Shown here: in pieces, positions 9,032-18,316 of the stretch
Position numbering within the stretch: the first letter of the stretch is position 1
How the letters are laid out: every line of letters starts with the position of its first letter
Assembly: GCF_900142195.1 (NCBI RefSeq)
Contig: NZ_FRAB01000003.1
Location: 186,001-250,000, forward strand
DNA from: Paraburkholderia terricola
Lineage (GTDB): Bacteria; Pseudomonadota; Gammaproteobacteria; Burkholderiales; Burkholderiaceae
Length of the DNA: 64,000 nt
Direction of reading: 5' to 3'
Position numbers and translations under genes: made by a program
The notes under the pieces: generated by a model
What the model saw: the letters and a program-made list of their open reading frames with translations, nothing else
What the model was told of the DNA's origin: nothing
Databases searched by the model: none

Positions 9032-9437
9032 GCATTGCAATGGAACACGGGCGCGAGGCCGGATGATCGCGCCCGCGCCGATCTTCGCGCGTCTGACGGA
9101 CGCCAATTCGAACAGAGCCGCGCAGGCGCCCACACAGCGGCGCTGAAATCGCCCGGCGCAGCCCGCCTGCACGTAATCGATCGCGCCACCGATTGCGCCA
9201 ACAAAAAAAGTAAAAAAGGCGTGTCGCGTCGCACCGGTCCGGGTGACCAGTCCAAGTCCTTATGCGGATTTTTGCAAGCGTGGTTTTTTATGTCTCGGTA
9301 CATTTGCGCCGTGTTGAGCATAACCACTAATAACTAACGGGCCGGCGGTTCTTGTCAGATGTTTCTCACGGATTCGCTTTAATCAAATCATTGAGAAAAG
9401 ATCTCTTATAAATCCGAATTTCACGGATCTAATTATC
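9032..9437. promoter_or_regulatory. intergenic region between importer and Tsx-like gene
   Basis: About 400 bases without a credible gene. Just after the permease there is a hairpin at 9049-9074 (8-bp perfect stem GGGCGCGA/TCGCGCCC, 10-base loop) without a T-run. The last 100 bases are AT-rich, with a TATAAA box at 9407-9412, a GAGA-N5-TCTC inverted repeat at 9393-9405 and a TCACGGAT direct repeat at about 9366 and 9424. This is a likely promoter and operator area for the Tsx/MFS/monooxygenase block, perhaps the target of the AraC protein encoded at 15228-16193; no -35 box at correct spacing was found. Confidence 0.45.
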
Positions 9438-10211
9438 ATGTTTAAAACTATTGCAACCGCATGTCTGCTTCTCGCGGCGATCGGCTCGTCTCAGTCTGTG
9501 TTTGCGTATTCCGGGGGATTTGTGAATTACCAGTCGTTCGACGTGAGCGGCTATCTGCAGGGGGGCAACAAGGTCGATCCTAAAACCACCTTCTCGCCGA
9601 TTTTTGAATCGTTCGGTGACTATCGCTTTGGTGATCTCTACACCTATTCTATTTTCGAAACCTCGCTGCAGAACGACTATGCCGGCGGCGCCACGACCTA
9701 CTATTACAAGCTCGTTCCGAGATTGAGCCTGGGCAAGCTGTTGGGCAAGGATATCTCTCTGGGACCGTTCAAGGATATTACGTTTGCCCAATGGATCTCC
9801 AAGACAGAGCACCAGGGCTATAACTACTTTCCCGGCATCGGCATCGATTGGCAGGCTCCTTGGATCGGCTGGCTGCGCACGATCTATTACTGGGAAAGAA
9901 ATCCCGGCCTGGGCTGGAATGACCGGCGACTTCACATAGATTATGGTTTCCCGTTTTCGACGAAACTGGGCGATTTCCGGATTGTCGGGACTTTCGACCA
10001 TACCTTCGGTTTGCACGGCCAGGCCGAGACGACCGATTTCAAACCGGAACTCCACTACGACCTCGGCAAGGAATTGGGCCAGCCCGGCGGGCATTTGTGG
10101 CTGGGTATCGTTCTGAATCCGATCAGGAACAAGTACAAGATCCAGAGCACGGAGTACTTCCCCACCGATCAATTCAGCTATGGCGCGCTGATCAGATACA
10201 GCTTCAATTGA
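9438..10211 (+). CDS. Tsx-like outer-membrane channel protein (OmpK/DUF5020-like)
   Basis: A 257-residue outer-membrane protein. A clear Sec signal (MFKTIATACLLLAAIGSSQS, cleavage after VFA near residue 24) is followed by alternating aromatic and polar strands and a C-terminal aromatic residue two from the end (RYSFN), as expected for a beta-barrel. The pattern of paired strands (FGDYRFGDLYTYSIFETS, GIGIDWQAPWIGWL) resembles the Tsx nucleoside-channel family. If it does pass nucleoside-like solutes, this agrees with the Rut-like pyrimidine-type enzymes downstream; the substrate is an inference. The DNA is less GC-rich than most of the window. Confidence 0.78.
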   Translation: MFKTIATACLLLAAIGSSQSVFAYSGGFVNYQSFDVSGYLQGGNKVDPKTTFSPIFESFGDYRFGDLYTYSIFETSLQNDYAGGATTYYYKLVPRLSLGKLLGKDISLGPFKDITFAQWISKTEHQGYNYFPGIGIDWQAPWIGWLRTIYYWERNPGLGWNDRRLHIDYGFPFSTKLGDFRIVGTFDHTFGLHGQAETTDFKPELHYDLGKELGQPGGHLWLGIVLNPIRNKYKIQSTEYFPTDQFSYGALIRYSFN

Positions 10212-10264
10212 AGCCCGAATGATTCGGAACGGTCTTAATTAAATATCAGCTTGCGAGGCATTGC

Positions 10265-11524
10265 ATGAATAGCTATAGCAGAGGTTATCAGTGGGCCATA
10301 CTTGCGCTATTGAGCGCGATCTATTTCATGATCACAGCGGCCACCTTCACGTCGTTGGGCGTGGTACTGCCGGACATGATCAAGGAAATGCAATGGAGCT
10401 GGTCTAGCGCCGGACTGGGGTTCACGTTACTGGGTTTGGCCTGCGGCCTGTCGAGTTATCTGCCGGCCATCTTCATCCGCCGAGTTGGCGTGCGGCCGAC
10501 GTTTCTGGCCGGCACCGTCATCCTCGCCGCGGCTTTCGCGCTTCTCGCGCATTGTCACGGCCTCGCACTGTATTTCGCCGGCGCGATTCTGCTGGGCGTC
10601 GGCTTCAGCTTCGTCGCCACCGTGCCGGGGACTTACGTTATCGGCCGGATGTACAAGAATCAGGCGTTCGCGTTTGGCTTCTATTTCACGGTCGGCGGAC
10701 TCGGCGGCGTCGTGGGTCCGTGGCTCGTGGTTCTGGCCGTGAATGTGCTGGGGAACTGGCGCATGCATTGGGCGTTGTCCGGCTTCTTCCTGGTGGTACT
10801 CGGGCTCCTCGCGACCGTATTGCTGCCTTCGGGTGTCCGGGAGCGCGAGCACGCCGAACAGTTGGGCAACGCGCATCGTCAGGAAGAGAACAGCTCGGTT
10901 TATCACACCGAGCAGGCATGGACGGCGCGTGAGGCAATGGGCACGTGGCAGTTTTACGCGATCGCTGCCGCCTACACCACGTTCCTGCTGGTCGGCATTA
11001 CCACCAATAGCTTTGCCGTCGCGCATATCACGGATCACGGATTCAGCGCGCAGACCGCGGCCGCGCTGCTGAGCGCCGAGGCGCTGATCAATTCTTTCTC
11101 CCGTTTTATCGCGGGCCTGTTCGGCGAAAAGATCGAACCGAAGAAGATGCTGATTGCGAGCCTGTTGTTGATGGTCATCGGCACACTCGCGCTCAGCGCG
11201 GCGACTTCATTGCCGATGCTGATCGTCTTCTCGATCGGAATCGGCGCGGGCTATGGCATGACCTTTCTCGCCACGAGCGTTCTTCTGTCCAACTATTACG
11301 GACGGCTTCCGTACCTGGAGATTTTCTCCGTGGCGAATCTTATTTCGACACTCGCCTGTTTTGGTCCGTTGATTGCCGGCCGCGTGAAAGATGAACTCGG
11401 AAGCTTCACCGGCGCGTTTTTGCTGGTCGCGATCATTCCGTTAATTATCGCGTTCGCGGTCACGCTCATGCGACCGCCCGTGAAGGGGCAGCTATTCAGC
11501 CGTAAAGCCTCTTCCGGTATTTGA
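10265..11524 (+). CDS. MFS transporter (oxalate/formate-antiporter or nitrate-type subgroup)
   Basis: A 419-residue major facilitator with twelve predicted helices split by a charged central loop at about residues 186-215 (RERE...HRQEENSS). The signature region between helices 2 and 3 reads FIRRVGVRPT, equivalent to the MFS motif A. It is preceded by TTGCGAGGCATTGC and sits 53 bases after the Tsx-like gene and 60 bases before the monooxygenase gene, all on one strand. It could be the inner-membrane carrier for the substrate of the Rut-like enzymes, taking the place RutG holds in E. coli; this is inferred from position. Confidence 0.9.
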   Translation: MNSYSRGYQWAILALLSAIYFMITAATFTSLGVVLPDMIKEMQWSWSSAGLGFTLLGLACGLSSYLPAIFIRRVGVRPTFLAGTVILAAAFALLAHCHGLALYFAGAILLGVGFSFVATVPGTYVIGRMYKNQAFAFGFYFTVGGLGGVVGPWLVVLAVNVLGNWRMHWALSGFFLVVLGLLATVLLPSGVREREHAEQLGNAHRQEENSSVYHTEQAWTAREAMGTWQFYAIAAAYTTFLLVGITTNSFAVAHITDHGFSAQTAAALLSAEALINSFSRFIAGLFGEKIEPKKMLIASLLLMVIGTLALSAATSLPMLIVFSIGIGAGYGMTFLATSVLLSNYYGRLPYLEIFSVANLISTLACFGPLIAGRVKDELGSFTGAFLLVAIIPLIIAFAVTLMRPPVKGQLFSRKASSGI

Positions 11525-11584
11525 GGCGCTGTTTGTCGGTAAAGCGAAGAAGCTGTTTTATTAGTTGTGGATCATAGGTGCCTA

Positions 11585-12643
11585 ATGACATGTTCTAAAG
11601 AGTTCGGCGTTTTTCTGCCAATCGCGAAAGGCGGATGGATCATTTCGCGCAGCACGCCGGTGCTGGATGCCTCGTACCGGCAAAATCGCGAGGCCGCCAT
11701 CCTCGCCGACGAGATCGGTCTGGATTTCATTATGTCGATGGCGAAATGGCGAGGTTTCGGCGGCGCCACGCAACACTGGGACGTCTCGCTCGAATCGGTC
11801 ACGATGATGGCGGGGATTGCAGAGGCAACGCGTCGCGCGCGCATTATCGCCACGATGCATGCCGGCCTGCACAATCCCGCGGTTGTCGCGAAGATGATCA
11901 CGACGCTCGACCAGATCAGCGGAGGGCGAGCCGGACTCAATATCGTCTCGGGCTCGTTCAAGGAGGAATTCGAGCAGATGGGCGCCTGGGACGCCTCGCT
12001 CGATCACGACCAGCGCTACGCGATGACGGCTGAATGGACCGACATCATCAAATCGCTATGGTCTGATCAACGCGTCGATTACGAGGGGCAGTTCTTCACC
12101 ATCAAGGATTGCATCTCGGAGCCCAAGCCCATCGCGAATCCGCGTCCTTTCCTGGTATGTGCCGGACAGTCCGAACGAGGACTCCGGTTCAGCGTTCGCA
12201 ACACCGATGCCTGCTTTATCGGTGGCAAGGACGACGCCGAGACCGGCGCTATCAGCCGGCGTGCCAAGGCGCTGGCCGAGGAGTTCGGCACCACGATCAA
12301 GACGTACTGCATGTCCACGGTGATTTGCGCGGACACGAATGCGCGGGCGGAGGCGCTCGCCCAACAGTATCGGGAGGGTCTCGATGTCGAGGCCGTGACG
12401 GGCATGATGCGCAGCTTCGGCGTGGATGTCAGCGGCAAGAACAACGCAATGGTCGAGCGGGCGAGCAATGCATTCATGACCCATACGACGATCGGCAATC
12501 CGGCCGCTTGCCACGCACAGTTATCCGCATTGCTGCGGGATTGCGAACTGGATGGCGTGATGTTGATTTTCCCCGATTACGTCACTGGGCTGACGCGCTT
12601 TGGTCAGGACATTCTTCCGCATTTGCGCGCCGAGTTCTCATGA
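11585..12643 (+). CDS. RutA-like LLM-class flavin-dependent monooxygenase
   Basis: A 352-residue bacterial-luciferase-like (TIM barrel, FMNH2-dependent) monooxygenase. Its N-terminus (FGVFLPIAKGGWIIS, then FIMSMAKWRGFGG and LESVTMMAGIAEAT) follows the order found in RutA, the pyrimidine oxygenase that opens the uracil ring, rather than in alkanesulfonate or nitrilotriacetate enzymes. The ATG at 11585 is preferred over an upstream GTG at 11567 because AGGTG lies at the right distance. The stop overlaps the start of the cysteine hydrolase gene (ATGA). A flavin reductase is encoded downstream and would supply FMNH2. The substrate is probably a cyclic amide or imide; exact identity is unknown. 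Confidence 0.85.
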   Translation: MTCSKEFGVFLPIAKGGWIISRSTPVLDASYRQNREAAILADEIGLDFIMSMAKWRGFGGATQHWDVSLESVTMMAGIAEATRRARIIATMHAGLHNPAVVAKMITTLDQISGGRAGLNIVSGSFKEEFEQMGAWDASLDHDQRYAMTAEWTDIIKSLWSDQRVDYEGQFFTIKDCISEPKPIANPRPFLVCAGQSERGLRFSVRNTDACFIGGKDDAETGAISRRAKALAEEFGTTIKTYCMSTVICADTNARAEALAQQYREGLDVEAVTGMMRSFGVDVSGKNNAMVERASNAFMTHTTIGNPAACHAQLSALLRDCELDGVMLIFPDYVTGLTRFGQDILPHLRAEFS

Positions 12644-13290
12644 CCGCTCCTTCCATGAACGAATGGCTGGCGCCAGGCGGTGTGGCGCTCTGCATCATCG
12701 ATATCCAGGTTGATTTCGGCTCGCCGGAAGGTGCGCTCGCGCAGATGGGCGTGCCGGTCGCGGACGTCGCGCCGGCCATTGAAAACGCCGGCCGCCTGGC
12801 CACGCTTGCGCGCCAGGCAGGCATCCCGGTGATCTTCGCGGGCCTGAAAACGGACCCCGCGACCGATTCGCCAGCCTGGATCAAATGGATGCGCTATCGC
12901 AACGTCGATCCCGCTTGTGCTTATGCCGTATGCCGCGACGGCTCCGGTGGCGAAGCCTTCTACCAGGTCGTGCCGGAGGCGGGCGACCAGATTGTATGGA
13001 AGCAGCGCTATAGCGCGTTTGTCGGGACCGATCTCGACAGCCGGCTTCGAGCCCAAGGCATCGACACGCTGGTGATATGCGGGTTGACCACGGAATGTTG
13101 CGTCGACTCGACGGTGCGGGATGCGTTTCAGCGAGACTGGCTGGTGGTTGTCGCGGGCGACGCCTGCGGCGCTTACCGCGATGACTTCCACCACAACACC
13201 CTCGAGGTGCTGGCGGAGAACTTTGCGGTCGTTCTCGATACGGACGATATCGTCGGTATGTGGAACGGCCGCGTCACGAAAGGATCGTAG
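12640..13290 (+). CDS. isochorismatase-like cysteine hydrolase (RutB-like)
   Basis: A 216-residue hydrolase of the isochorismatase superfamily. The catalytic triad can be assigned: Asp in CIIDIQVDF near residue 20, Lys in QIVWKQRYSAF, and the nucleophilic Cys in GLTTECCVDSTVRDA. The GLTTE-C-CV strand-loop is typical of RutB, N-carbamoylsarcosine amidase and biuret hydrolase relatives, which release ammonia or carbamate from amide or ureido compounds. It is translationally coupled to the RutA-like gene by ATGA, so it most likely acts on the ring-opened product. Length is close to RutB. Confidence 0.88.
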   Translation: MTAPSMNEWLAPGGVALCIIDIQVDFGSPEGALAQMGVPVADVAPAIENAGRLATLARQAGIPVIFAGLKTDPATDSPAWIKWMRYRNVDPACAYAVCRDGSGGEAFYQVVPEAGDQIVWKQRYSAFVGTDLDSRLRAQGIDTLVICGLTTECCVDSTVRDAFQRDWLVVVAGDACGAYRDDFHHNTLEVLAENFAVVLDTDDIVGMWNGRVTKGS

Positions 13291-13291
13291 T

Positions 13292-14614
13292 GTGACCTCG
13301 AAAATGATCAAGCGGCCCGCTTCAACGTTGCACCCGATTTCCGCCGAGGACAAAGCGCGCATCGAGGACGCCATCGATCCCGTTGAACTGACCGAACTGG
13401 CGCTCGAACTCGGCAATATTCCGAGCCGTTCCGGCGAAGAGGCCGCGGCGGCGGGCTATGTATTCGACTGGATGCAACGGGAAGGGCTCAAGCCTCGCGC
13501 CGTCGGGGCCACGCCCGCGCGTCCGAACATCGTCGGCGAGTATGGCGGTCGCGGCGATGCGCCCAATCTGCTGTTTACCGCGCATCTGGATACCGAAAGC
13601 CCGGCGGGCTCGGCCGCGCTCGACGGCTACAAGTACCGTCAGGAAACCGTTCAACGCAAGGAATGGACGCAGTGCTGGCTGCAGGACAATCGCCTGCACG
13701 GTTACCCCATCACGAACGACCGCGGGCCGATGAGCTGCTTTCTCATTGCCGCCAAGGCACTGCGCAAGGCCGGCATCGAACTGTCCGGCAGGCTTTACCT
13801 GACTGCCTGTCCCGGTGAGATCGGTCCCGAGCCGATCGAGGAATATCAGGGTATCGACTACCTCGGCAAGGATATCGGCGCGCATTACCTGTTCCATCAT
13901 GGCGGCGTTGCGGCCGACTATGCGATTGCCGCTGAAGGGACCGACTACGGCATCACGTGGCAGGGTTGCGGCTATGTGTTGTTCCGTATCCGCTTGCTGG
14001 GCGAGAGCGCGTTCACGCCCGCGCTGACGTACAACCCGGATTGCGCGTCGCATCCGAACCCCATCTATCGAACCGGCAAGCTGATCGAAGCCTTGCACGC
14101 ATGGACGGCGGACTACGAAGTGCGCAACCGGTATGAAACGGAGGGCGGCCTATCGGTTCCCAAGGTCCAGATCGATTCGATTCGAGCCGGCGTACCGCAT
14201 ACGTTCGGAAGCGGAAGCGAGGTATGCGCGCTCTATCTGGAAGTCGGACTGACCGCCAGGCAAACCGTCGCGCCAGTGCAGCGGGAATTGGAGCGCTTGC
14301 TGCGCTCCCTGCATCTCGGCGAGTTCGAGATCAGTCCCCTCGTTGTGCGCCACGGGTATCGGGCCGACGACGAGGCCGTCGCGCCACTCGTCGGCGCGCT
14401 TGGCTGCGCGACCGAGATGGTCCGCGGGCAGCCCCTGGCGCGGGCGGACCCGATCTATTCGAGCATGTGGCGCGACCACAATGTCTTCAACATGCACCGG
14501 ATTCCCGCGGTCACGTGCGGCATTCCGCGCGTGTTGCCCACACCCGAGGACCTCGCCCGAAGCGCGCAGATTTACGCGCTTGCCGCACTCGCCATCTGCG
14601 GACGCATGGAATAG
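13292..14614 (+). CDS. M20-family-like hydrolase with altered metal-site residues
   Basis: A 440-residue protein of the M20 metallopeptidase/ArgE/DapE fold. The first motif (FTAHLDTES) is normal. The second, usually D-D-K-G, reads N-D-R-G-P. The usual EE catalytic pair region reads PGEIGP, so the general-base Glu aligns by eye with Gly. The C-terminal metal-binding His region reads IPRVLPTPED without His. The GTG at 13292, two bases after the previous stop and with AAAGGAT upstream, is chosen over ATG 13304. It lies between the cysteine hydrolase and the flavin reductase and probably processes a pathway intermediate; whether it is a hydrolase at all deserves doubt. Confidence 0.8.
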   Translation: MTSKMIKRPASTLHPISAEDKARIEDAIDPVELTELALELGNIPSRSGEEAAAAGYVFDWMQREGLKPRAVGATPARPNIVGEYGGRGDAPNLLFTAHLDTESPAGSAALDGYKYRQETVQRKEWTQCWLQDNRLHGYPITNDRGPMSCFLIAAKALRKAGIELSGRLYLTACPGEIGPEPIEEYQGIDYLGKDIGAHYLFHHGGVAADYAIAAEGTDYGITWQGCGYVLFRIRLLGESAFTPALTYNPDCASHPNPIYRTGKLIEALHAWTADYEVRNRYETEGGLSVPKVQIDSIRAGVPHTFGSGSEVCALYLEVGLTARQTVAPVQRELERLLRSLHLGEFEISPLVVRHGYRADDEAVAPLVGALGCATEMVRGQPLARADPIYSSMWRDHNVFNMHRIPAVTCGIPRVLPTPEDLARSAQIYALAALAICGRME

Positions 14615-14643
14615 CACCTCATCCAAAGTAAGAAACCCTGACA

Positions 14644-15168
14644 ATGAAAGACTCATCGACCCAGTCGAGTGTGCTCGCCCTGCCGCAAGGCGCGTTCAAC
14701 TCGAAAGAGCAGAGTGCCGAGTGGCGCGAGACCATGGCGGACTTCCCGAGCGGCGTCACGATCGTGACCGCGATGGAAAACGGACGGCCGCTAGGCAGCA
14801 CCGTGAGCGCGTTTTGCAGCCTGTCGCTTCGTCCGCGTCTGTTACTCGTATGCATGGACCTTCGCAGCCATACGCTCGCGGCGATCAATAAGTCGCACGC
14901 GTTCGCAGTCAATATTCTTTCCGATCGTGCGCAGTCTCTGGCACTGAAGTTCGGGGCGAAAGACGGCGACAAGTTCTCGGATGTGGACTACGAGATAGGG
15001 GACATGGGTTGCCCTTTGCTGACGGATTGCTGCGTGAACATCGAATGCCGTCTCGGCGCGAGCTATATCGAGGGCGATCACGCGATCCTGACAGGGCAGC
15101 CCGAGCGGATCGTGCGTGAGCCGACGCGCTCGCCGCTCGTCTACCATCGCGGCGCATTCAGGGCATAG
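14644..15168 (+). CDS. flavin reductase domain protein (RutF/HpaC-like)
   Basis: A 174-residue split-barrel FMN-binding reductase. The family signature is clear: FPSGVTIVTAMENGRPLGST, then SAFCSLSLRPRLLLVCMD, and NILSDRAQSLALKFGAKDGDKF in the second half. Such proteins use NADH or NADPH to reduce free FMN for a partner monooxygenase, here the LLM-class enzyme at 11585. It is the last gene of the plus-strand block, 30 bases after the M20-like gene. Substrate specificity (FMN or FAD, NADH or NADPH) cannot be decided. Confidence 0.92.
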   Translation: MKDSSTQSSVLALPQGAFNSKEQSAEWRETMADFPSGVTIVTAMENGRPLGSTVSAFCSLSLRPRLLLVCMDLRSHTLAAINKSHAFAVNILSDRAQSLALKFGAKDGDKFSDVDYEIGDMGCPLLTDCCVNIECRLGASYIEGDHAILTGQPERIVREPTRSPLVYHRGAFRA

Positions 15169-15227
15169 CCGAATGGCGTTGACGGAGAAAGCCGCCCGGT
15201 GCGTCTTTCTCCGCATGACCGGCGCCT

Positions 15228-16193
15228 TTATACCGGTTGCTCTTCCAGCAATTGTGTCCGGTATGCGCGGGGTGAACAGCCGTATTCGGCGCTAAACGCC
15301 CGGCTGAAGTAAGCAAGATCGTTGAACCCCCAACGAAAGCAGATTTCCGAAATCGACAGCGACGCATTCGCCCTGCTCGACAAATCCTTCCTGCACTGTT
15401 CCAGCCTGCGCTTGCGGACGAACTGGCTGAAGCTCGAATTGGCCTGCGAGAAAATCTTCTGGACGTAGCGCGGCGATACGTTGTTGCGACGCGCCACCTT
15501 GTCGAGACTCAGATCGCAATCGCCCAGATGCAGATCGATCGAATGGCAGAGTTCCTGGAAATGCCTGGCATGACCGAGATCCTTGAAGCCGTTGAGCGCG
15601 GGCCGTCTTGCGAGGCAGTAAGTGAGCAATTCGGAGAGCGCCATTTCCACCGGATGGAACGACGTCTCCGTCAGACTCTCCATTTGCGCCGCCACTGAAG
15701 ACAGAAAATCGGACAGGACGTGATTGATGCCTTCCTGGCGGGAAATGGTTCCGGCCTGGATCGCGAGCGGATTGAGCAGCCGCTTGTAGAACACCTCATG
15801 AGGCATCTCGACGGTAAGAATCTCGAAGTCGCTGCTCAACAGCAACTCCACGCGGTCCCCGCCGCCGGCGCCGTACAGGATGTCGCCGACTTCCAGCGCG
15901 TGCGTTTCGCCGCCGATCCGCAAGGCCGCGTTTCCTTCCAGGATCAAGGCAATCCAGAGGTTGGCGGAGGTCGTCCCGCTTGCGGGGTAATCTCCGGCGA
16001 TCGCTTGCGGAGAGCCGGCCAGTTTGACGAACTGCATGCCGAGCGGGGACCGGTTGTAGCTCACCTCGCCGCGCAGGCCGTCCCTCAATGTTTCGCTGGA
16101 CATCGACAGATATACCCTTTGCAGCGCATCTCGCCAGATCTGCTCCCGGTGTTCGGTGGCATAGGCGGACGTGCACAAGCTCCAACTGTTCAT
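15228..16193 (-). CDS. AraC-family transcriptional regulator
   Basis: A 321-residue regulator with an N-terminal cupin-like sensing domain of about 190 residues (AraC-binding-like 2 type; NEICVT-like strands are absent, GETHALEVGDILYGAG is the cupin strand) and two C-terminal helix-turn-helix units. The first recognition helix region is LSLDKVARRNNVSPRYVQKIF and the second is SISEICFRWGFNDLAYFSRAFSAEYG, the classic AraC signature. It faces the flavin reductase gene, ending 59 bases from it, so it is a convergent neighbour of the Rut-like block and its probable activator. The effector would be a pathway substrate or intermediate. Confidence 0.93.
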   Translation of the reverse strand: MNSWSLCTSAYATEHREQIWRDALQRVYLSMSSETLRDGLRGEVSYNRSPLGMQFVKLAGSPQAIAGDYPASGTTSANLWIALILEGNAALRIGGETHALEVGDILYGAGGGDRVELLLSSDFEILTVEMPHEVFYKRLLNPLAIQAGTISRQEGINHVLSDFLSSVAAQMESLTETSFHPVEMALSELLTYCLARRPALNGFKDLGHARHFQELCHSIDLHLGDCDLSLDKVARRNNVSPRYVQKIFSQANSSFSQFVRKRRLEQCRKDLSSRANASLSISEICFRWGFNDLAYFSRAFSAEYGCSPRAYRTQLLEEQPV

Positions 16194-16444
16194 TGCGACC
16201 CCTCATAGAACGCTAGCCATTGCAAAGCAAATTCCGAGCCCATCAAACGGCGTGGTGAAGGGCGCTTTCCGGCGTCTTTTCAGCGAAGCCTGCCCCAGCT
16301 TCATGCGATTCGCACAACCGTGGGGCGGTGCGAGCCGTCGGCGAATTGAAGGGTAAGGCGTTTAGGCCTCGCAGGCCCATTGCCGGCCCATCGTCGGTCC
16401 AAATGGGGCTAAACTCGAAACGGGATAAATTCCCGGAGCAAATC

Positions 16445-16768
16445 ATGATCAATGCCGACCCCAAAAGTACTTTTCGCGGCCTCCCCTTGACTCCCGAGCA
16501 AGACGCCGAAGTCAGGCATTACATAAAGAAAAAGAAGCAGCATGGGGCGCCGTGGGACACACCGGAACTGGCCGCCATGCTTCGAGACATGCTGGAGCCG
16601 CCGGGCGACGAAGACGAGGACGAAACACTCGATACCACCGTCGATGAAGCGTTGGCCGCCACCGAACGCGCGACGGCTTCCATCGACGAGTCGATGGACC
16701 CGATCGAAGCGAGCGAGGAACGACATGCCGCGATGGAAACCGAGGGCATGAAGGGCCCCAAGCGTTGA
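16445..16768 (+). CDS. small acidic protein of unknown function
   Basis: A 107-residue protein with a basic N-terminal helix (VRHYIKKKKQHGAPW) followed by a highly acidic middle (GDEDEDE) and helical repeats rich in Glu, Ala and Thr. No signal peptide, Cys motif or membrane segment. It begins with an ATG after CCCGGAGCAA, a good ribosome binding site. I do not recognise the family; similar small acidic proteins occur in Burkholderia genomes. It lies between the AraC gene and otsA on the plus strand with about 110 bases to otsA, so it may be cotranscribed with it. A stress role is only a guess from the neighbour. Confidence 0.6.
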   Translation: MINADPKSTFRGLPLTPEQDAEVRHYIKKKKQHGAPWDTPELAAMLRDMLEPPGDEDEDETLDTTVDEALAATERATASIDESMDPIEASEERHAAMETEGMKGPKR

Positions 16769-16879
16769 ACCCGAGGCCGCATTGGCGAGTCGTAGCAGAC
16801 CAGTCAGCATGATCGACCGACGGCGCGCCCTCGCTTGCGGGCGGCGGGTGCCATTTGAACCCAACAACATAAGGACCTC

Positions 16880-18316
16880 ATGAGTCGACTAGTCGTCGTT
16901 TCGAATCGCACCGCCGATCCGCGCAAGCCCGCGGCCGGCGGCCTTGCCGTAGCGGTACGGGAGAGCCTGCAACAAACGGGCGGACTCTGGTTCGGCTGGA
17001 GCGGCAAGATTCACGAAGCGGCGGACGTCGCGACAACGGGGCAGGGCGACGTTCATGTTCAAACGGCCGGCAACGTCACGCTTGCCACGCTCGATCTGAG
17101 CCGCGAAGACCACGACACGTATTACCTCGGTTACGCCAACGACGTGTTGTGGCCGGTGTTTCACTACCGGCTCGACCTCGCGAATTTCGACACGCGCTTC
17201 GCCGCGGGCTATCGCAGGGTCAACCAGTTGTTCGCGCGGAAGTTGTTGCCGCTCCTGAAACCGGACGACCTGATCTGGGTTCACGACTATCAGTTGATCC
17301 CGCTCGCGGCCGAGTTGCGCGCGATGGGATGCACCAACCGTATCGGCTTTTTCCTGCATATCCCGATGCCGCCGCCGCTGATCATGGCCGCGATTCCCGA
17401 GCACGAATGGCTGATGCGTTCGCTGTTGGCCTACGATCTGGTGGGTTTCCAGAGCGAAGCGGACCTCACGCATTTTTCTCACTACGTCGAATCGGAAGCG
17501 CAAGCGCAACGGTTGAGTCCCGATCGCCTGCGGGCGTTCGGCCGAACGCTGCGGGTCGGCGCGTACCCCATCGGCATCGACGTCGACGACTTCATTCGTC
17601 TCGCCGATTCGAAGGAAGGGCGCGACATGTTCGCGCGCATGCGCGAGGAGTACTCGCGGCGTCGTCTGCTGGTGGGCGTCGACCGCCTGGATTATTCGAA
17701 GGGCTTGCCGCAACGCGTTCATGCTTTCCGCGAACTGCTGACCTTCTACCCGGAAAACCGCGACAGCGCCACGCTGATCCAGATCGCTTCGCCGAGCCGC
17801 GAGGACGTCGGCGCGTACGACGATCTGCGGCGTCAAATGGACAGCCTGTGCGGCGCGATCAATGGCGACTTCGGCGAACTGGACTGGATGCCGGTGCGCT
17901 ACATTCATCGCAACGTGGCCCGCAAGCGTCTGCCGGGCCTTTATCGCGCGAGTCGCGTGGCGCTCGTCACGCCGTTGCGGGACGGCATGAATCTGGTCGC
18001 GAAAGAGTTCATCGCCGCGCAAGACGCCGCCGATCCCGGCATGCTCGTGCTCTCGCGCTTTGCCGGCGCCGCGGAGCAATTGAAGGAAGCGCTGCTGGTC
18101 AATCCGTACGACACGCAAGGCACGGCGCAGGCCATTCAGCGCGCGCTAACCATGTCGCTCGACGAGCGGATCAACCGGCATGAAGCCCTGCTTCGGCGAA
18201 TCCGCAAGTTCGACGTGCACTGGTGGAGTTCGACGTTTCTGCGGGCGCTGGAAGATTGCGAGTCGCAGGAAGAGGGACAAGATCAGACCCGCCACGCGGC
18301 GCCCTGCGGAAAGTGA
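16880..18316 (+). CDS. otsA: alpha,alpha-trehalose-phosphate synthase (UDP-forming)
   Basis: A 478-residue glycosyltransferase family 20 enzyme that makes trehalose 6-phosphate from UDP-glucose and glucose 6-phosphate. Visible hallmarks: GLWFGWSGK near residue 35, [13 protein letters not shown], the HIPMPPP loop, [14 protein letters not shown] (phosphate/UDP-glucose site) and [13 protein letters not shown] near residue 370. Length agrees with E. coli OtsA (474). It starts with ATG after AAGGACCTC. No otsB phosphatase lies next to it in the window. Its last 34 bases overlap the end of the convergent L-fuconate dehydratase gene. Confidence 0.96.
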   Translation: MSRLVVVSNRTADPRKPAAGGLAVAVRESLQQTGGLWFGWSGKIHEAADVATTGQGDVHVQTAGNVTLATLDLSREDHDTYYLGYANDVLWPVFHYRLDLANFDTRFAAGYRRVNQLFARKLLPLLKPDDLIWVHDYQLIPLAAELRAMGCTNRIGFFLHIPMPPPLIMAAIPEHEWLMRSLLAYDLVGFQSEADLTHFSHYVESEAQAQRLSPDRLRAFGRTLRVGAYPIGIDVDDFIRLADSKEGRDMFARMREEYSRRRLLVGVDRLDYSKGLPQRVHAFRELLTFYPENRDSATLIQIASPSREDVGAYDDLRRQMDSLCGAINGDFGELDWMPVRYIHRNVARKRLPGLYRASRVALVTPLRDGMNLVAKEFIAAQDAADPGMLVLSRFAGAAEQLKEALLVNPYDTQGTAQAIQRALTMSLDERINRHEALLRRIRKFDVHWWSSTFLRALEDCESQEEGQDQTRHAAPCGK

